Shown: one piece after another, positions 11,741-24,076 of the stretch
Layout: the number at the start of each line of letters is the position of its first letter
Numbering within the stretch: the first letter of the stretch is position 1
Origin: Todiramphus chloris collaris
Taxonomy: Eukaryota > Chordata > Aves > Coraciiformes > Alcedinidae
Assembly: GCA_025345505.1 (NCBI GenBank)
Contig: JANVCC010000018.1
Coordinates: 7,488,316-7,552,315 of the forward strand
Reading direction: 5' to 3'
DNA: 64,000 bases
Position numbers and translations under genes: made by a program
The notes under the pieces: model-generated
The model's input: only the letters and a program-made list of their open reading frames with translations
Database searches by the model: none
Told to the model about the DNA's origin: nothing

Positions 11741-13685
11741 TACAGTAATTATCTGAGCCTTTTCAGTTGCAGGATGACATGAAAAGTGAAAACTTTACTT
11801 ACTGTCACAACTACTGTTCACTTAGTAACAAAACACTTCTGACATCGTCTTTAAACACCTAATAATGCTTGCTAAAAAGAAAGAAAAAACCATCTTTTTG
11901 GGGTTTCAATTTAGATCTGTTTGTTTTGTTTTGTTTTTAGAAAAAAAAAGAAAAAAGGAGTAATTCATTCCAATTATAAAACATTAAAACCCCATACTGA
12001 CCCTTTTGAAGGATCCCTGCATGGGGATATTCTGTCATTTACAGAAAATGGTGTCAATATGCCATGTTTGCTGAAAACTGGATCCATGTTCTGGCTGCCA
12101 GCTGCCATCAGAGACTGCAAATAGCACTTGGTTATAGACTTATGTTGAATATTCATGTCTGACAGATAGAAACCATCTTGAAGAGAAAGTGTCAGGAAAT
12201 ATATAATAAAGGCCTCAGTCCTTATCTGCCTGTGAAGGAAAACCTATCTGTTAACAAACTGATTTAATAAAAATAATTGGCATTGTTATGTTTGTCTATT
12301 TGATTAATATTTATTATCAATAATTTACTTGACTTCTATGTTGGCTCCTCCCATGTCAAGCTAATAATTGACATAACTTCTATCTATCCCTTATTTTTAA
12401 TGTACACCTTCTCTTTCAAATAAAATAAACCCAGAAAAATCTAACCACACATTCCATTTATTTCCCTGCAGCAAACCAAGAAAGAAAATGTCAATTTTCA
12501 GTCACTTTTACCAAATTTTTTCCAACAAACTTAATACTAGGTAACCTATTTTAAAAGTTACATACATTTAGCCTCTATTGGTGCCACCATTTCTTTTTTT
12601 TCCTAAGGAAAAAAAAAAAGCAATCTGTGAATAAGCCTTTCTAAGAAACTTCCTTGCCAAGTGGTGCACTGAGAATTCTTTAATTCTGAACTAGCTGAAC
12701 CTAAATAAAAATGAAGTCATGAAAGCTGGAAGAATCAAACTTGGGAGAGTATCTGTACATAGGACAAAAGAGTTTAAAAATTTAATCAGCCCAAAGCATC
12801 ATGCTACTAATAACCATAAACTATGATTTTCAGAATGATTGAATTTTACACAGATACTGGGGATTTGCCTTTGCATTTTATACTGCAGAGATGAGGCCAT
12901 CATCCTTATTTATATTAGTTATTTCAGTAGAGCATATATGAAAGAGCCAGTCCACAGTGCTTGCTTGCATTTTCTTATAAATGTACACAAATTATTTCAT
13001 ACTCAAATTAAAAAGCAATCTAATATCAATAATAAAGGTATGAAAGATTTGGGTGATCATCTTTAGAATCATGCTTCAACTAAGAGAGACAGAATATTCC
13101 TTCAGGCTTTCTGTGCACTAAGAATTCTGTGCTTTCCAAATTTTTCCTATATATTTTGTTCCACATGAACTTTTGGATTATTTCTTATTTACTAGATTCC
13201 CGCTTCTCTGGATTAAGATAAAATTGCATGGCAGACATAAGAGATTTTCCTCAGCTTGACTTGAAGTACTGAGGATTAAATAAGGGAGAAAAAAACAGAA
13301 AAGAAAAAACCCTCACTCAACTAGCAGAGTTCATTTAATAACTTCATGTTTTAGCCTAAGTGCTGATGTGTTTAAATAGAATAATAGGCATTGTTACTAA
13401 GGAAAACATCTTTTTTTGCCTATTGTATTATGAGGTGTACTTCATCAGGACCACTGCTGCAGGAATTGCTTGTAAATACATGAAGGTTTTCCTCTGGAGA
13501 TATTAAAATACCTATTGAGCTCAGATGCAGTGCTCAGGTGTGTATAACAATATTCTGTGGAACAAAAATGTTGCAAAATACTTTGAGTTCAGTCAAATAA
13601 TGAACAAACGAGTGAGTAACTTTTTCTTGGTCATGTCGTTCCTGAAATGTGTATTACTTACAAGGTTTTATTTCACCCAAACATA
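11741..13685. other. Unique AT-rich DNA, no gene seen
   Basis: No gene seen. A low-complexity segment at about 11876-11957 mixes A-rich and GTTTT-type repeats. The stretch at 12250-12330 is extremely AT-rich with TTATTATCAATAA-like hairpin potential. Confidence 0.65.
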
Positions 13686-13866
13686 AATCACAGAATCACA
13701 GAATGTTAGGGATTGGAAGGGACCTTGAAAGATCATTTAGTCCAATTCCCCTGCAGGAGCAGGATCACCTAGATTAGGTCACACATGAATGCATCCAGGT
13801 AGGTTTTACATGGCTCCAGAAGAGACCTCACAACCTCTCTGGACAGCCTGTTTCGGTGTTCTGGCT
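13686..13866 (-). mobile_element. CR1 LINE 3' end, 5'-truncated
   Basis: The plus strand begins with 'aatcacagaatcacagaatg', the reverse complement of the CR1 tail, followed by 'ggattggaagggacc', 'agatcatttagtccaatt', 'aggagcaggatcacctagat' and 'acaacctctctggacagcctg'. This is the classic CR1 3' UTR in reverse. The insert is about 180 bp, a typical 5'-truncated avian CR1 copy. It shows only moderate divergence, so it is younger than the relics at 5.7 and 9.1 kb. Confidence 0.93.
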
Positions 13867-16509
13867 TGGAAATATTTATATTACCTCAGTGCTTATGCTA
13901 CTATGTGTTTCCAGTCATTATTATCTATATTTTTGGATGTGAATCTTAATATTGTTTTAGAAACAAAGATTAATTTCAAAAGGAGAACTAATTTATTACA
14001 AACTTTCCCTTCAAACTTGCAATTGGATGTAGGTATAGCCTTCCACCTAAATGCCAAATCCGTGGAGCTGGTACAATTGCTACTCATTTAGAAATTTGTT
14101 GATGGTATGAAAGGGATAAAATTACATCACTTTAACTGACAACACAGAGCCTCTGGCTGTACACTGGATGTATAGTAATTTGTTTGATTTCTCTTGTCTG
14201 TCATCCTTTTAATTTATCAATTTAATTTAATTTCATCAATATGCTTATTTAAATATATGTTTCTCAGGTTAATTACTTGAGAGCTAAGTCCCATTTTAAA
14301 AAGAGACTCAAAGCAAGATTTTTAAATATACCAAAGTGGGCAAAATATACATAGTTGGTATTCCAAAATCACTCTTAGGGGATTAGGAATTTTTTAGTCA
14401 ATAGGACACCACTCGTCATAAGAATTTGAAAACTCTACAATCCAGACACATATAAAAGTCCTGCTATAGCAATGTTTAAGACTTTCACATATATCTGTAT
14501 AAATATATGTCTATATATATCTACATACACCTAAGCTCACATAGAGATACAACCATATATTATGCACACATAAACTCATATGATGAGTACATACACAGGG
14601 CTTAATTCCTTAAAGTGTGGTTGATAATGACACAAACGAGAAAAATTCCTTAAGTCAGCACAACCTTCAACAACAAGCAGTAACTTGGTTTTAAAATTTT
14701 GTATTCAGATTTCTGGAACAATTATCACCTCACCTGGGTATTCTAACAAGTTAATCAGTAGCTGAATTGAAATCCTCATCAACACACTATGTAATTTCAT
14801 CAAGAGTATCTGCTAACTCAGATCAACTCAATTAATCTCTAGTGGAATGAAACAAAGAAGCAGATGGTAATGTCTTCTAGTCAACATCAACTTTTTATTC
14901 TGTATACATTTCTAAATACACTATTCCTAGGCATTAGTCCTAAGGCATTGAGAAATTGCCTTACTTTTAATCTAAGGCTTTAAATAGACAGCAGTAAGAC
15001 ATGCTCATATTCCATTTTGTCACTAATGATTACAGTTTTCCCAAATAAAACATTTCCCTTAGGCTCATTTCTGCTTGATATTTAGCCTGACACTCTCATT
15101 GGCTTCCATGCAAACAGAAAGTATATGCAGTGCAGGATATCCCACCACCACCTTGTAACAAAGGGCTTGCCATTTCCAGTGAACTGCACTAATATTTAGT
15201 TGAATGTACCAACCACTGCTGAATTCACTAACAAGTAGTGATTGCTAAGGATGCATTTGATATTGTTTTTTCCATATTCTTTCAAAGTTGAGGATCTGGC
15301 ATCCTAAACTGTGGTGTCTTCATCCTCATCCAGAAGTAATAAAGGTAGGTCTCTCAATCCACATACTCCTGAGAGCAGCAAGCAGGGCTCACTCTTTTCT
15401 TCTAATCTGGTGGTCAAGGTATTCAGACAGGTGGCTGAAGTATGAGTCCTGAGCTTCTTTGTAATATTACTTACACATTTTGTATTCAATGACACTGATC
15501 TTAAAACATACAGAAATGGGTCAGGAGGAAGGATTAAAACCTGTTGTTCCCTATTCCTACCTACATGTCATAACTCTCAGTCAAAGGCCCTACTCATGTT
15601 CCACCTCATGTCATCTTGACCCTGTCATCCAACAATGTAGCAGTTGTGTTAGGAGAATTGGGTTGTGATCTGCATCACAGTTAGTCTACAGCCTTGAAGT
15701 CAGAGCAGCTTTTGAGCTGTTTCAGAGACAGTTTTAAATATGGTCACATTGAGAAATACATTCAATCCAGGCTTCCAACTTCATGGTTTAGGTTCTGCCT
15801 ATACGTGTAATTATAAAAACAACAACAAAAAAAATAAACAAACAACCCAAGGCAGAAACCTTCTGCTTCTAATGTATTTTGGAGTAAATTACTGTAACTC
15901 TGTTTTTTGAGATAAATTGCCCTGTATGCTGGGTTTGATTTCAAAATAGTTAGCTAGCAGATTGGACCCATCAGGTGAGATAAACATATTAAAGTTCAGT
16001 TTCTGGATCACGTCTGTTGTAAGATCTTGAATAGCTGGTGCCTACACATGGGCAAGCTGAGAAGCAAAATCCATGTGTATAAAGAAACAAACTGTATAAT
16101 TTAACCAGCAGATGCTCAGCAATTTAAACCATCTTCAATGTGAAATGACAGCTAAGGCAGGGCTATTTTGTGTCAAAATTTTGACTCCATAGTTCATCTA
16201 TGCATGTGGACCTTTACAAGCATTATGTTTTTACTGTCATCCTTACTATGTTTTAGACAAACTCTTCATCATTTGCAGAGATTCACAGAAATCTACAGTA
16301 TTTTTAGTTCTTAAGAAGGAGAAAGAGCAGTCAAGATTTAGGCATGCAGTGAAGGCATAACTTATACAAATAGATCTTCTGTCAGTTGGGGTCTGTGTTA
16401 AGGATTTTGGCCACATGACTGTGTCAGGGAGGAAGAGGTGTATTTTTTTAACCTGAGGGCAGTCCTAGTAAGAAAAACAATACTGAAATACTGTTTCACC
16501 CTCAAACAA
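13867..16509. other. Unique AT-rich DNA, no gene seen
   Basis: Nothing recognised. An imperfect TATA/CATA microsatellite-like stretch lies at about 14487-14530, and an A-rich (CAA/AAA) stretch at about 15818-15848. Confidence 0.65.
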
Positions 16510-16815
16510 GATTTAAGTGTCCTGCCTCACCATTTTCATTTTTCACGCATTGTTTTCTTCTTTGTTTCCATGGTTCCTCTGTTGATTTAGCTGCCAATTT
16601 CTCTGTTTTCAGTTTATGTATCTCTTGTCTGATATCCATATTTCATTTGTTTGTCTCTGTCTTGCCATCTCACTTTTCTCCCTGGCCTGTTCCCTCATAA
16701 ACCATCCTTTTTCCTATCAGCATTTTGTGCACTCTTTGCTTGATTTCTACTTCCTTTTGCTGCTTGCTTTTTCTTTACTTTTCCATCTATTCACTTTTTT
16801 CCTTCCAGTTTGCTT
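16510..16815 (+). repeat. Pyrimidine-rich tract
   Basis: For about 300 bases the plus strand is strongly biased to T and C (many TTTTC, CTTT and TCTC words) with few purine runs. A 67-codon open frame here is rich in Leu, Phe, Ser and Cys because of the T/C bias and is not evidence of a gene. No unit length repeats, so it is a compositional tract and not a tandem array. Confidence 0.6.
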
Positions 16816-17285
16816 ATGAAATATACCATGGAAAAAAGTTATATGCATGACATTTATCTGAAAACACAACTACATTTACAGTAACAGAAGCTAACACATC
16901 AACCTGCAATATCAAATTGTGGATGAATTTAATTTAATGCAAACTAAACTAATGCATTTATAGGATGCCATATGCATGCCAGATACTTCACAAACATGAA
17001 AGACAGAGTATATGTACTGAAAATGTTACAACTGAGCATTCTTAGGTTTATGGAATCCATTTCAGTTTATGCTAGATAACACTTTTCTAGGAGAATAGAT
17101 AAAGTTGTTGAGCAGATCAGGGTAGGAAGGCTCTTAAAGAAGGGACTTTTAATCAAGGACTTGAAGGAGAAAAGAGATTGGTTTATCTAGGTCAGGAATT
17201 TGAAGGCTAAACTCCATGACATAACATTAATATATCTATAGTCCAAAATCAGCCTGGATCCTACTCTTCCATGTTCCAATGCTTG

Positions 17286-17930
17286 TGATGCATGGAAGAC
17301 AAACTCTACAACTTGTCTAGTTGTAAAGTAGGTATGTTTATTCAGTGCTGGGAAGCATGGGGGGGTCGCCCCTCCACAAGCATGTGTGCCCCACCGATCA
17401 ACCATCCCATATTTATTCCACTTAATAATACAGGTTCACAATTGCCTATACATAATCATGATCTTTCCTCGAAAAGGCGTCCTTAGGATAATTAGTTCCA
17501 AGAAATCATTTCCATATGCTCTACCTTCAGCTCCTCCTTTCGATGCATGCACCATACCTCCTGGCGGTTGTGGGCCAGGGTCTTGGGAGGAAGGCTGTAT
17601 GTCTTCCTCTCTATGCACTTTTCACCTTGGCTCAAACTTTGCTGTTTGTCTCTGTTCCAACCTCAAGGCTGGCTTCAGCTTGGTCTTGTAACTGATTAAG
17701 CCATCCTATCCTTTCCTATCGTTTCCTTGCCCCCTTGAAGCTTCCCTTTTCTTACTTGGGTCAACACATACACAATGGTTAATTAATATTAGTCTTTTCT
17801 AAGCTATATCGACTCATACAAGTCTTTCTCAAGACAAGTTAGTTAGATAATGTTTAATTCAGGCTATGATCAAGAGATATAGCTTAAAGATATGGTGTTA
17901 GCCAGGTAAGTTAGCTATCTCACCACCTCA
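17286..17930 (-). mobile_element. Solo LTR of an endogenous retrovirus, reverse orientation
   Basis: Read on the minus strand it starts TGAGGTGGTGAG and ends ...CATCA, giving TG...CA ends. It has a TATA-like AATAAATATGG near 17407, a polyadenylation signal (GAATAAAC, about 17336-17344) and then a tail rich in 'acaacttg'-type words, in the expected U3-R-U5 order. The tetramer CTTG flanks both sides (17282-17285 and 17931-17934), a possible short target duplication. Alternative ends a few bases out are possible, so the class is uncertain. The layout resembles songbird LTRs I have seen. No internal retroviral sequence adjoins it, so it is most likely a solo LTR left by recombination, of middle age. 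Confidence 0.72.
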
Positions 17931-17936
17931 CTTGCA

Positions 17937-18034
17937 TTATATATATATAAATATATATATTTATAAATATATATTGTATGCATGTACATATCATATTTCA
18001 CTTATATCTATTACATACATATAATATATATATG
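17937..18034. repeat. AT/ATA microsatellite-like stretch
   Basis: Alternating TA and TATAAA words directly abut the upstream end of the reverse-oriented LTR, with a second short TA run at 18018-18033. It may have served as the insertion site or have grown beside it. Confidence 0.85.
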
Positions 18035-19858
18035 AGTGGTTGTAATACACGACATCCAGTTCTTATATATTTCACCTGTACTTCACTATAAATACTGGAG
18101 TTTTCTACTATATAGATGTTTATTCCTTGAAATTTTCTCCAAAGAACTGTCCACAGGCTTTGATGATCAAATTGGTAGCCACTGTGTTGGACCTCCTTTT
18201 TTGGTGATTCATATCTCATTCTTATGAGTAGTGGAATTTAGAAATTAGAACAACTTCTCTCTCATATACTCACATAATACCATGAAATATCCTTATGCCT
18301 AACTTTGCTTTTAAAACAAACAATTTCTTTTAAAAACTGTCTCTGGCACTTTTTTTTTTTTATTCTGACTTGGTGCTAGAAAGAAACTTGCTGAGTTGTA
18401 CTGTGTAGGCAGGTCTGAAAAGAAGCTATTTATAATAGTTAATAAACCAAGCATTGAAAAAATCTTCTAACATGGAAGAGACCAATACTCTAGTCTCTGC
18501 TTTGTCTTATGTAAAACTAGGTTTTCTAAATCAGGGATTAGTTCCTCTAGACAGCATATAATTATTTTTTTTCTATTTTTAAAACCAATAGAAATTTACA
18601 TTTTTCTGAAAATAAAATTCATTCCGATTAGAAAGCTGCAATGGAATGAAAGTTCCCACTTTTTCCATAAATTATTGTTATTCTGGCAGCTAAAACTGTA
18701 ATTCATTTGCCTTCTAAGCCTTGTGGTTTGCTCACATTATCCTGTCATGACTATCAACATTATAGTTCTCATAGCTTGTTTAGAAATGTAATCTTCATCC
18801 ATTGTGAAATGTTGATATTTCAACATGTTACTCTTTCAAATAAAACCCCCAAAATACTGAAAGACATCACATTAAAAAAACCTGAAAATGTTGAAATAAA
18901 AAGGAAAAAGAACATTCCTAAGTAAACAAACTCATTTGATGACACTATTTGGTTATTTTGCACTGATGTTCTTTATTTTGAAAAATGGACTTGAAACAAA
19001 AAAATTAATTTTTCATTATTTCACCTTTTACGTATAAAATATATTTCTTAATCTTCTGATGCTTTTATGAAAGCTTCCAAAGGTATAAAGAAATGTTAAT
19101 GAAACTTCTCAGACAGTAGAAGTCTTGGCAAACACTTCCTCATGCTCTAATCATATTTTAGTGTTGCATTTGCCTTGATCATCAGTTGAAATTTTCTCCA
19201 TTAAAATTTTCTTTCTCTTATTTTCAGAATTTATCCTTAATCACTTCATAGAATACCAGACCTCTTGCTTAAGCCTTTATTTTCTTACATCTTCACAAAG
19301 ATTGTTTCCCATTTTCTGACTTTTATTTTTGGTCATTTGCCCAGCTCAGTTTCTGTAAATATTCTGGTGGTAAAACCATCCTCCCTGTTCTTTGATCCAT
19401 TCCTGTCACCCATTCCTTTTGCCATGTCATTGATTTGGTCTGCTCTTGAAGTTCACAGTCAATGGACAAGACCCAAAGGACATAAACTTGTGTCAATGTA
19501 GAAACTAACACTCCTTTTTCTACTTCATATACAGTGTAGGAGAGTAATGGAAAAATATATTGTGAATTAGTCTTTGCCAGAGTCATTATAAAATACAATT
19601 TATTTAGAGAAAACACTGAAGAATGTGTATAAAATTGGTATTTGGATTGTTCTTTTGCAAAGTACTGTGAGATTCAAGATTAGCCTATGTATAAAACCAG
19701 ATTCTTGCTCATCTTAAAAAATATTCTTTGAATCATGACCAGCGCAAATTCAGACAAGCCATCTCCTGCACAGGTAGAATTTTTCCTGTCAGTTAAGTTG
19801 CACTTGGCAATCTGCCATTTAGTATCTAATAAGGTACTTTTTCTTTAATTAGTCTAAG
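18035..19858. other. Unique AT-rich DNA, no gene seen
   Basis: No gene or transposon recognised. A T-run lies near 18351-18361. A frame at 19265-19501 overlaps antisense another at 19323-19616, and neither has recognisable features. Confidence 0.65.
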
Positions 19859-20434
19859 TGTACTGGGTCTGCCTGAGCTAGAGTTATTTTTCCCCATAGC
19901 AGCCCTCATACTCCTATGCTTTATATTGGGAGCTAGAAAGGTATTGATAACACACCCATGTTGTGGCTACTGCTGAGCAGGGCTCACACAGCACCAAGGC
20001 TGTTTTATCAACATTTCTCCCACAGTAGGATGGGGTGGACAAGGTCTTGAAAGGGAACACAACCATGACACCTGACCCAAACAGACCAAAGTGATATTGC
20101 ATACCATATGACATCAGATCAACAGTAGAAGCTAGAAAAAGGAGGAGGATTGAGGGCATCCACTTCACTGATGGAGCAACTGCTACATGTTTGGAGCCCT
20201 GCTTCCTGGGAAAGGGGCCAGACATCACGTGCTGATGTAAAGTAGAAAATATATCTTTGTTTTCTTTTGCTTCCATGCACATGGCCTTGCTTCACTTTTC
20301 ATTAAACTTCCTTTGTCTGAACATATGAATTCCATCTTATTTTCTTCCCCCTGGTCTAGCTGAGAGGAGGAGGGTGTGAAGTGATAGAGCAGCTTGGTGA
20401 GTACCTGGCACCCAGACAAGGTCAAACCACCACA
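19859..20434 (+). mobile_element. Old solo LTR of an endogenous retrovirus
   Basis: The start (TGTACTGGGTCTGCCTGAG) and the end (CACCCAGACAAGGTCAAACC then ACCACA) match the ends of a very common avian LTR family that opens TGTCCTGGTTTC and closes GGGTTAAACCACGACA. Between them come, in family order, 'gataacacac', 'gacccaaac-gaccaaag-gatatt', 'accatatgacatca', a TTTTCATTAAAC polyadenylation-region word and 'agctgagaggaggagg'. No internal region is attached. It is more diverged than the LTR at 38.4 kb, hence older. Confidence 0.8.
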
Positions 20435-23352
20435 CTAAATGACCTGAGCGACTAGGTGGTTCAACTAGATATATACCATGTATTCATGCATTGATTTAGT
20501 TCACATAAAGAATGTTGACTCAAAAGCTTTGAAAATGGTAGTATACAAAACTCCAGTACAACTCAAATATTTTTGGAATGGACAATTATCAGGGTTCAGT
20601 GATCAAAGTATTTATTGAGTCAGATCATGTTCATTTCCGTGTTGAATCATACTGAAACACAAACCATCCAGTTTATTATCTTGGTTTTAACATTGGCCAG
20701 GACCAAATGTTTCAAAGGGAGGTAAAAAGCCTCTGCTTAAAAACCTGTAATAAATACAGGTAGTATAAAGATTGCCTAAGAAAGAAAATCTAAACCCTGT
20801 AATTTAGACATTGGATTAAACACTAAGTACAAGAATGCTTATTTTTCTTCTGAAAGTTTTATTTAGTATATGTGAATTCTTTATAACAAAAATTAGTTAT
20901 TTTTATTATGCAACTAGCCCTTTATTGATGCTTGAAGAAAGCTGGTTTCTTATTTTTGCTGCTGACAGTAGTCATTAGTACCTAGCAGCACTATTTCTAG
21001 AATTAACAATGTCAGTATCTGTTGGATATTTTTGACAACTAAAAGCTAGACTGAGATGCTTCTTTAATCAAATATTCTCTCTAGGTGGACATAAACGACT
21101 TCTGATTTTTGCTTAGCAACTGCATACTACCCTGTTTATTCTGACCAGTGACTAAGATTTGCTAGTCCATGGGGGATGACTCTTGAATAGCTGATGAACA
21201 AACCAAAACAAAGCACTTTGATTAAATCCCGTCTAATTCTGGAGTCTTCATGAGCATCTTTGCATCATTTTTGTGATGAAGAGCAAGTGGTGTTTTGGAA
21301 AGGAGAGAGAAAGAAATCTGACCATCCCCTTAAAGAAATATTTTCCCCATGTGTAACAACTGTGGAATGACATACAGCTTTTTAATGGACTTTTAAAAGC
21401 TATCTGGAGACTTAGTGAAAAGCTTCCATGCCCAGTAGATAACAAAATGTTATATTAATTTTAGTGGCAGATCTTAATTGAAAAGAAAACCATAAAACAT
21501 ATAAATGGGCACTATATAGATGCAGCTTTGTGGAATCATTTAAGTCTCTTCATCACAGAGATTACAGAAATTAATAAGAGGACATAATTTGTGTAATACG
21601 GTATTGGGCACAAAATAATACATTTTTACCTCTTTGAACAAGAAGTTGTTGCTTGGAGTGCACAGTTCCATATTTCCAGTTAAAGCTTTCTATCAAGGAT
21701 AGTCCCCAACAAGCAAGACTGTTGTTAAGGCTCTGTCTGCAAATGAATCGTCTATAAACAAACTCAGCATCTGGCAGACATTCCAAGGTGAAAGCCAAAC
21801 AGATGGCTAATTTAATATAATCTAAGTGACTTTGGATCAGATAAAGCAATTGAATTAACAGCACTTTAAATGAACGTATACCACACATTCTCACTATGAC
21901 ATTATAATAGACACCTTTTTATATCTTGAAAATCATTGCTAATTGAAGTTTCATATGGTGAATGCTTATATTTGTATGACATACAGCTAAACAGCTTGAA
22001 AAAATATGCCATTGTAAGTAAAAGCAATCAGTGTTATAATCTTTAGCTCAAATATAGTTATTTTCTTTAGAACTCCTACAGACAATTTTTGAATCAAGGA
22101 ATGTAGACTTGATATCATATGAACTCTTAAGTGCACATGCAGCAGGCATAATTCAACTCTAAGAATCAAAATAAGTTTGAGAGTTTTAAGTAATTCTTTA
22201 TTAAATAAAAAAAGAAAAGTAAAAAAAAAATAACAGGCTTTCAAGTATAAGGGGGTTTTAATTGTTATTATTAGTTCTTATTATTTGTAACGTTTTTTGA
22301 ATTGGTGTATTATGTGACCTATGGTAAAGGAAACAAGTTTTTCTCTTAATTACTTTGAATGCTAGATCTGCATTGAAAGAGTGAAACAATGAATACTGAA
22401 CTATACTGTTGATAACACAGTCAAAGATAAATGCTTAAAGTTCTTTTTTTGTTGTTGTTTCTATATACATGGAAGTTAATTCTCTACATTTTCAGATACT
22501 TCTTCCAACAAAACTCTTTGTTTCATTTGTGTGAAATAGGAAAAAAACAGATGTAATAGAGTTTGTGCTGTACAAAATGAAGGATGTTTGAGAAAGTAGC
22601 CCTTCATCTTCTTTTCATTTCTCTCTCACTTGCACTGAACTCTGAAGTCACTGCCAAACCCACAATTGCATTATTCTCCAGAGCTAGACATATGATCTAT
22701 TGGAGATGGATTAACTGCTGGCCTGCAGTGCTGCAGGATGTAAGGAAGAGCTCCTTCCTGGTACTCGAGAGCTCTGTGAGAATAACCTTAGATTCCTGGG
22801 CAAAGGGCCATTTGTTGTCTTTTGTCAGTGTCTGCACACCAAAGTGAAGTTAAAATAATGGCTAAATTCATGAACACAATTATAAAACTTGGATGTCTCC
22901 AATTGCAAGAGACTGATTTGATTACCCACGGAGTGTCTTTCAGTTTAATGTTCTTGCTTTCCTATATGCCATAACCTCACAAGAACTCTTTTCTAGAATT
23001 CTGGCATAGGTTATAACTTTCTGCTATTTACCTTCTAGCAAAAATATCTGAAAAATTCATGATATCATATACTTTTTTCAAATGCCTAACTTTTTTTTTT
23101 TTTTTTTTACCCACATATCACTTAACAGCATTCAGACATGGTAAGAACACAAGGGAGTATAAAGCAGATAGCATTTTGTGAATTTAATCAATAAAAGAAA
23201 TCAAAAAACAAAGCTTGCACACTTGCTACTATTGCCTCTCCTGTGTTATGGTCTCTAATCTGTGCCTGTTTCTTATATTCTTGAAGACTCTGTATTTTAG
23301 CAAATAGCGTATTACAGCACCTTTCTTGCAGAAGACAAATTTTCTTTCAAAC
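20435..23352. other. Unique AT-rich DNA, no gene seen
   Basis: No gene recognised. Short A-rich stretches lie near 22207-22232, and a T-run at about 23091-23109. Open frames are below 110 codons and unrecognised. Confidence 0.65.
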
Positions 23353-24076
23353 TCTCCTGGTCTGAGTTGAAATAGAACTAATTCTGTTCAGTCATTTTAC
23401 TTTTCAGGTAAGTTTTTATAACTGCACTTTCTGAAGCTAGCAGCCTGTTTTCACAGGCAGTGTCTGCTTCTAGCTGTGATAATGCGTGATATTTAGAATT
23501 AGTACCAAGGATTGGTGTGCAGACCAAAGCTACTGCTGGATCTCATGTACCATGTTGAGTGGTGCAGAAAGTAAAAGGCTGCACCTGCAAGAAGGAGTGG
23601 ACAAGACAGGTGACCCCAAACTGACCAACAATGGATTCCATCCTATATATGCCTTATTCACTTTAAAGCTGAGGGATCATGAGGGTCTAATTCTTTCTTC
23701 TTCAACATCCAGCATCCAAGGAGGACTCTGTACATTCTGCCTTTGATTTTGAACCCAGTTCTAGAATCCAGCCCCTGAATCCAATTCCCATCTGCCAGTG
23801 AGTCCATCCTAGAACATCCCCTCTGCATCCTGCACAGCATCAGTTGTGACAGTGGTGTAATTGCCATCAGGGGGGTTTGTTTCAAAATTGGTTTTATATG
23901 TATATTCTATATTATAATAATAATCATTATTTTCATTAGAGTTGTTTTAGTTTTCTTTTCAATCCATATGCCTCTCTCCCCTATTCCCTTTCTCTTCACT
24001 TTTGGTATGGGAGAGGGATTAATAGAGACCAATCTGTCATTCATCTAGTGGCTTGCCCAACTTCTAAATCTTTACA
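23353..24076 (+). mobile_element. Solo LTR of an endogenous retrovirus (copy 1 of a family seen twice)
   Basis: This 724-bp segment aligns along its whole length with 59420-60136. Shared words include 'ctaccaaggattg-tgtgcag' type blocks, 'aaaaggc', 'ggattccatcctatatatg' (a TATA-like box near 23645), 'aagctgagggat' and 'tgataatt'-region 'taattgccatcagg'. Five bases CAAAC flank it on both sides (23348-23352 and 24077-24081), a target-site duplication. A 5-bp duplication fits the ERVL-like class. No gag, pol or env sequence adjoins it. Ends are close to TG...CA, with some decay at the left end. Confidence 0.82.

Noticed and set aside
16616-16819. Hydrophobic 67-codon frame as a small membrane protein
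   Set aside because: The Phe/Leu/Ser content follows from the pyrimidine-rich tract, with no other support.
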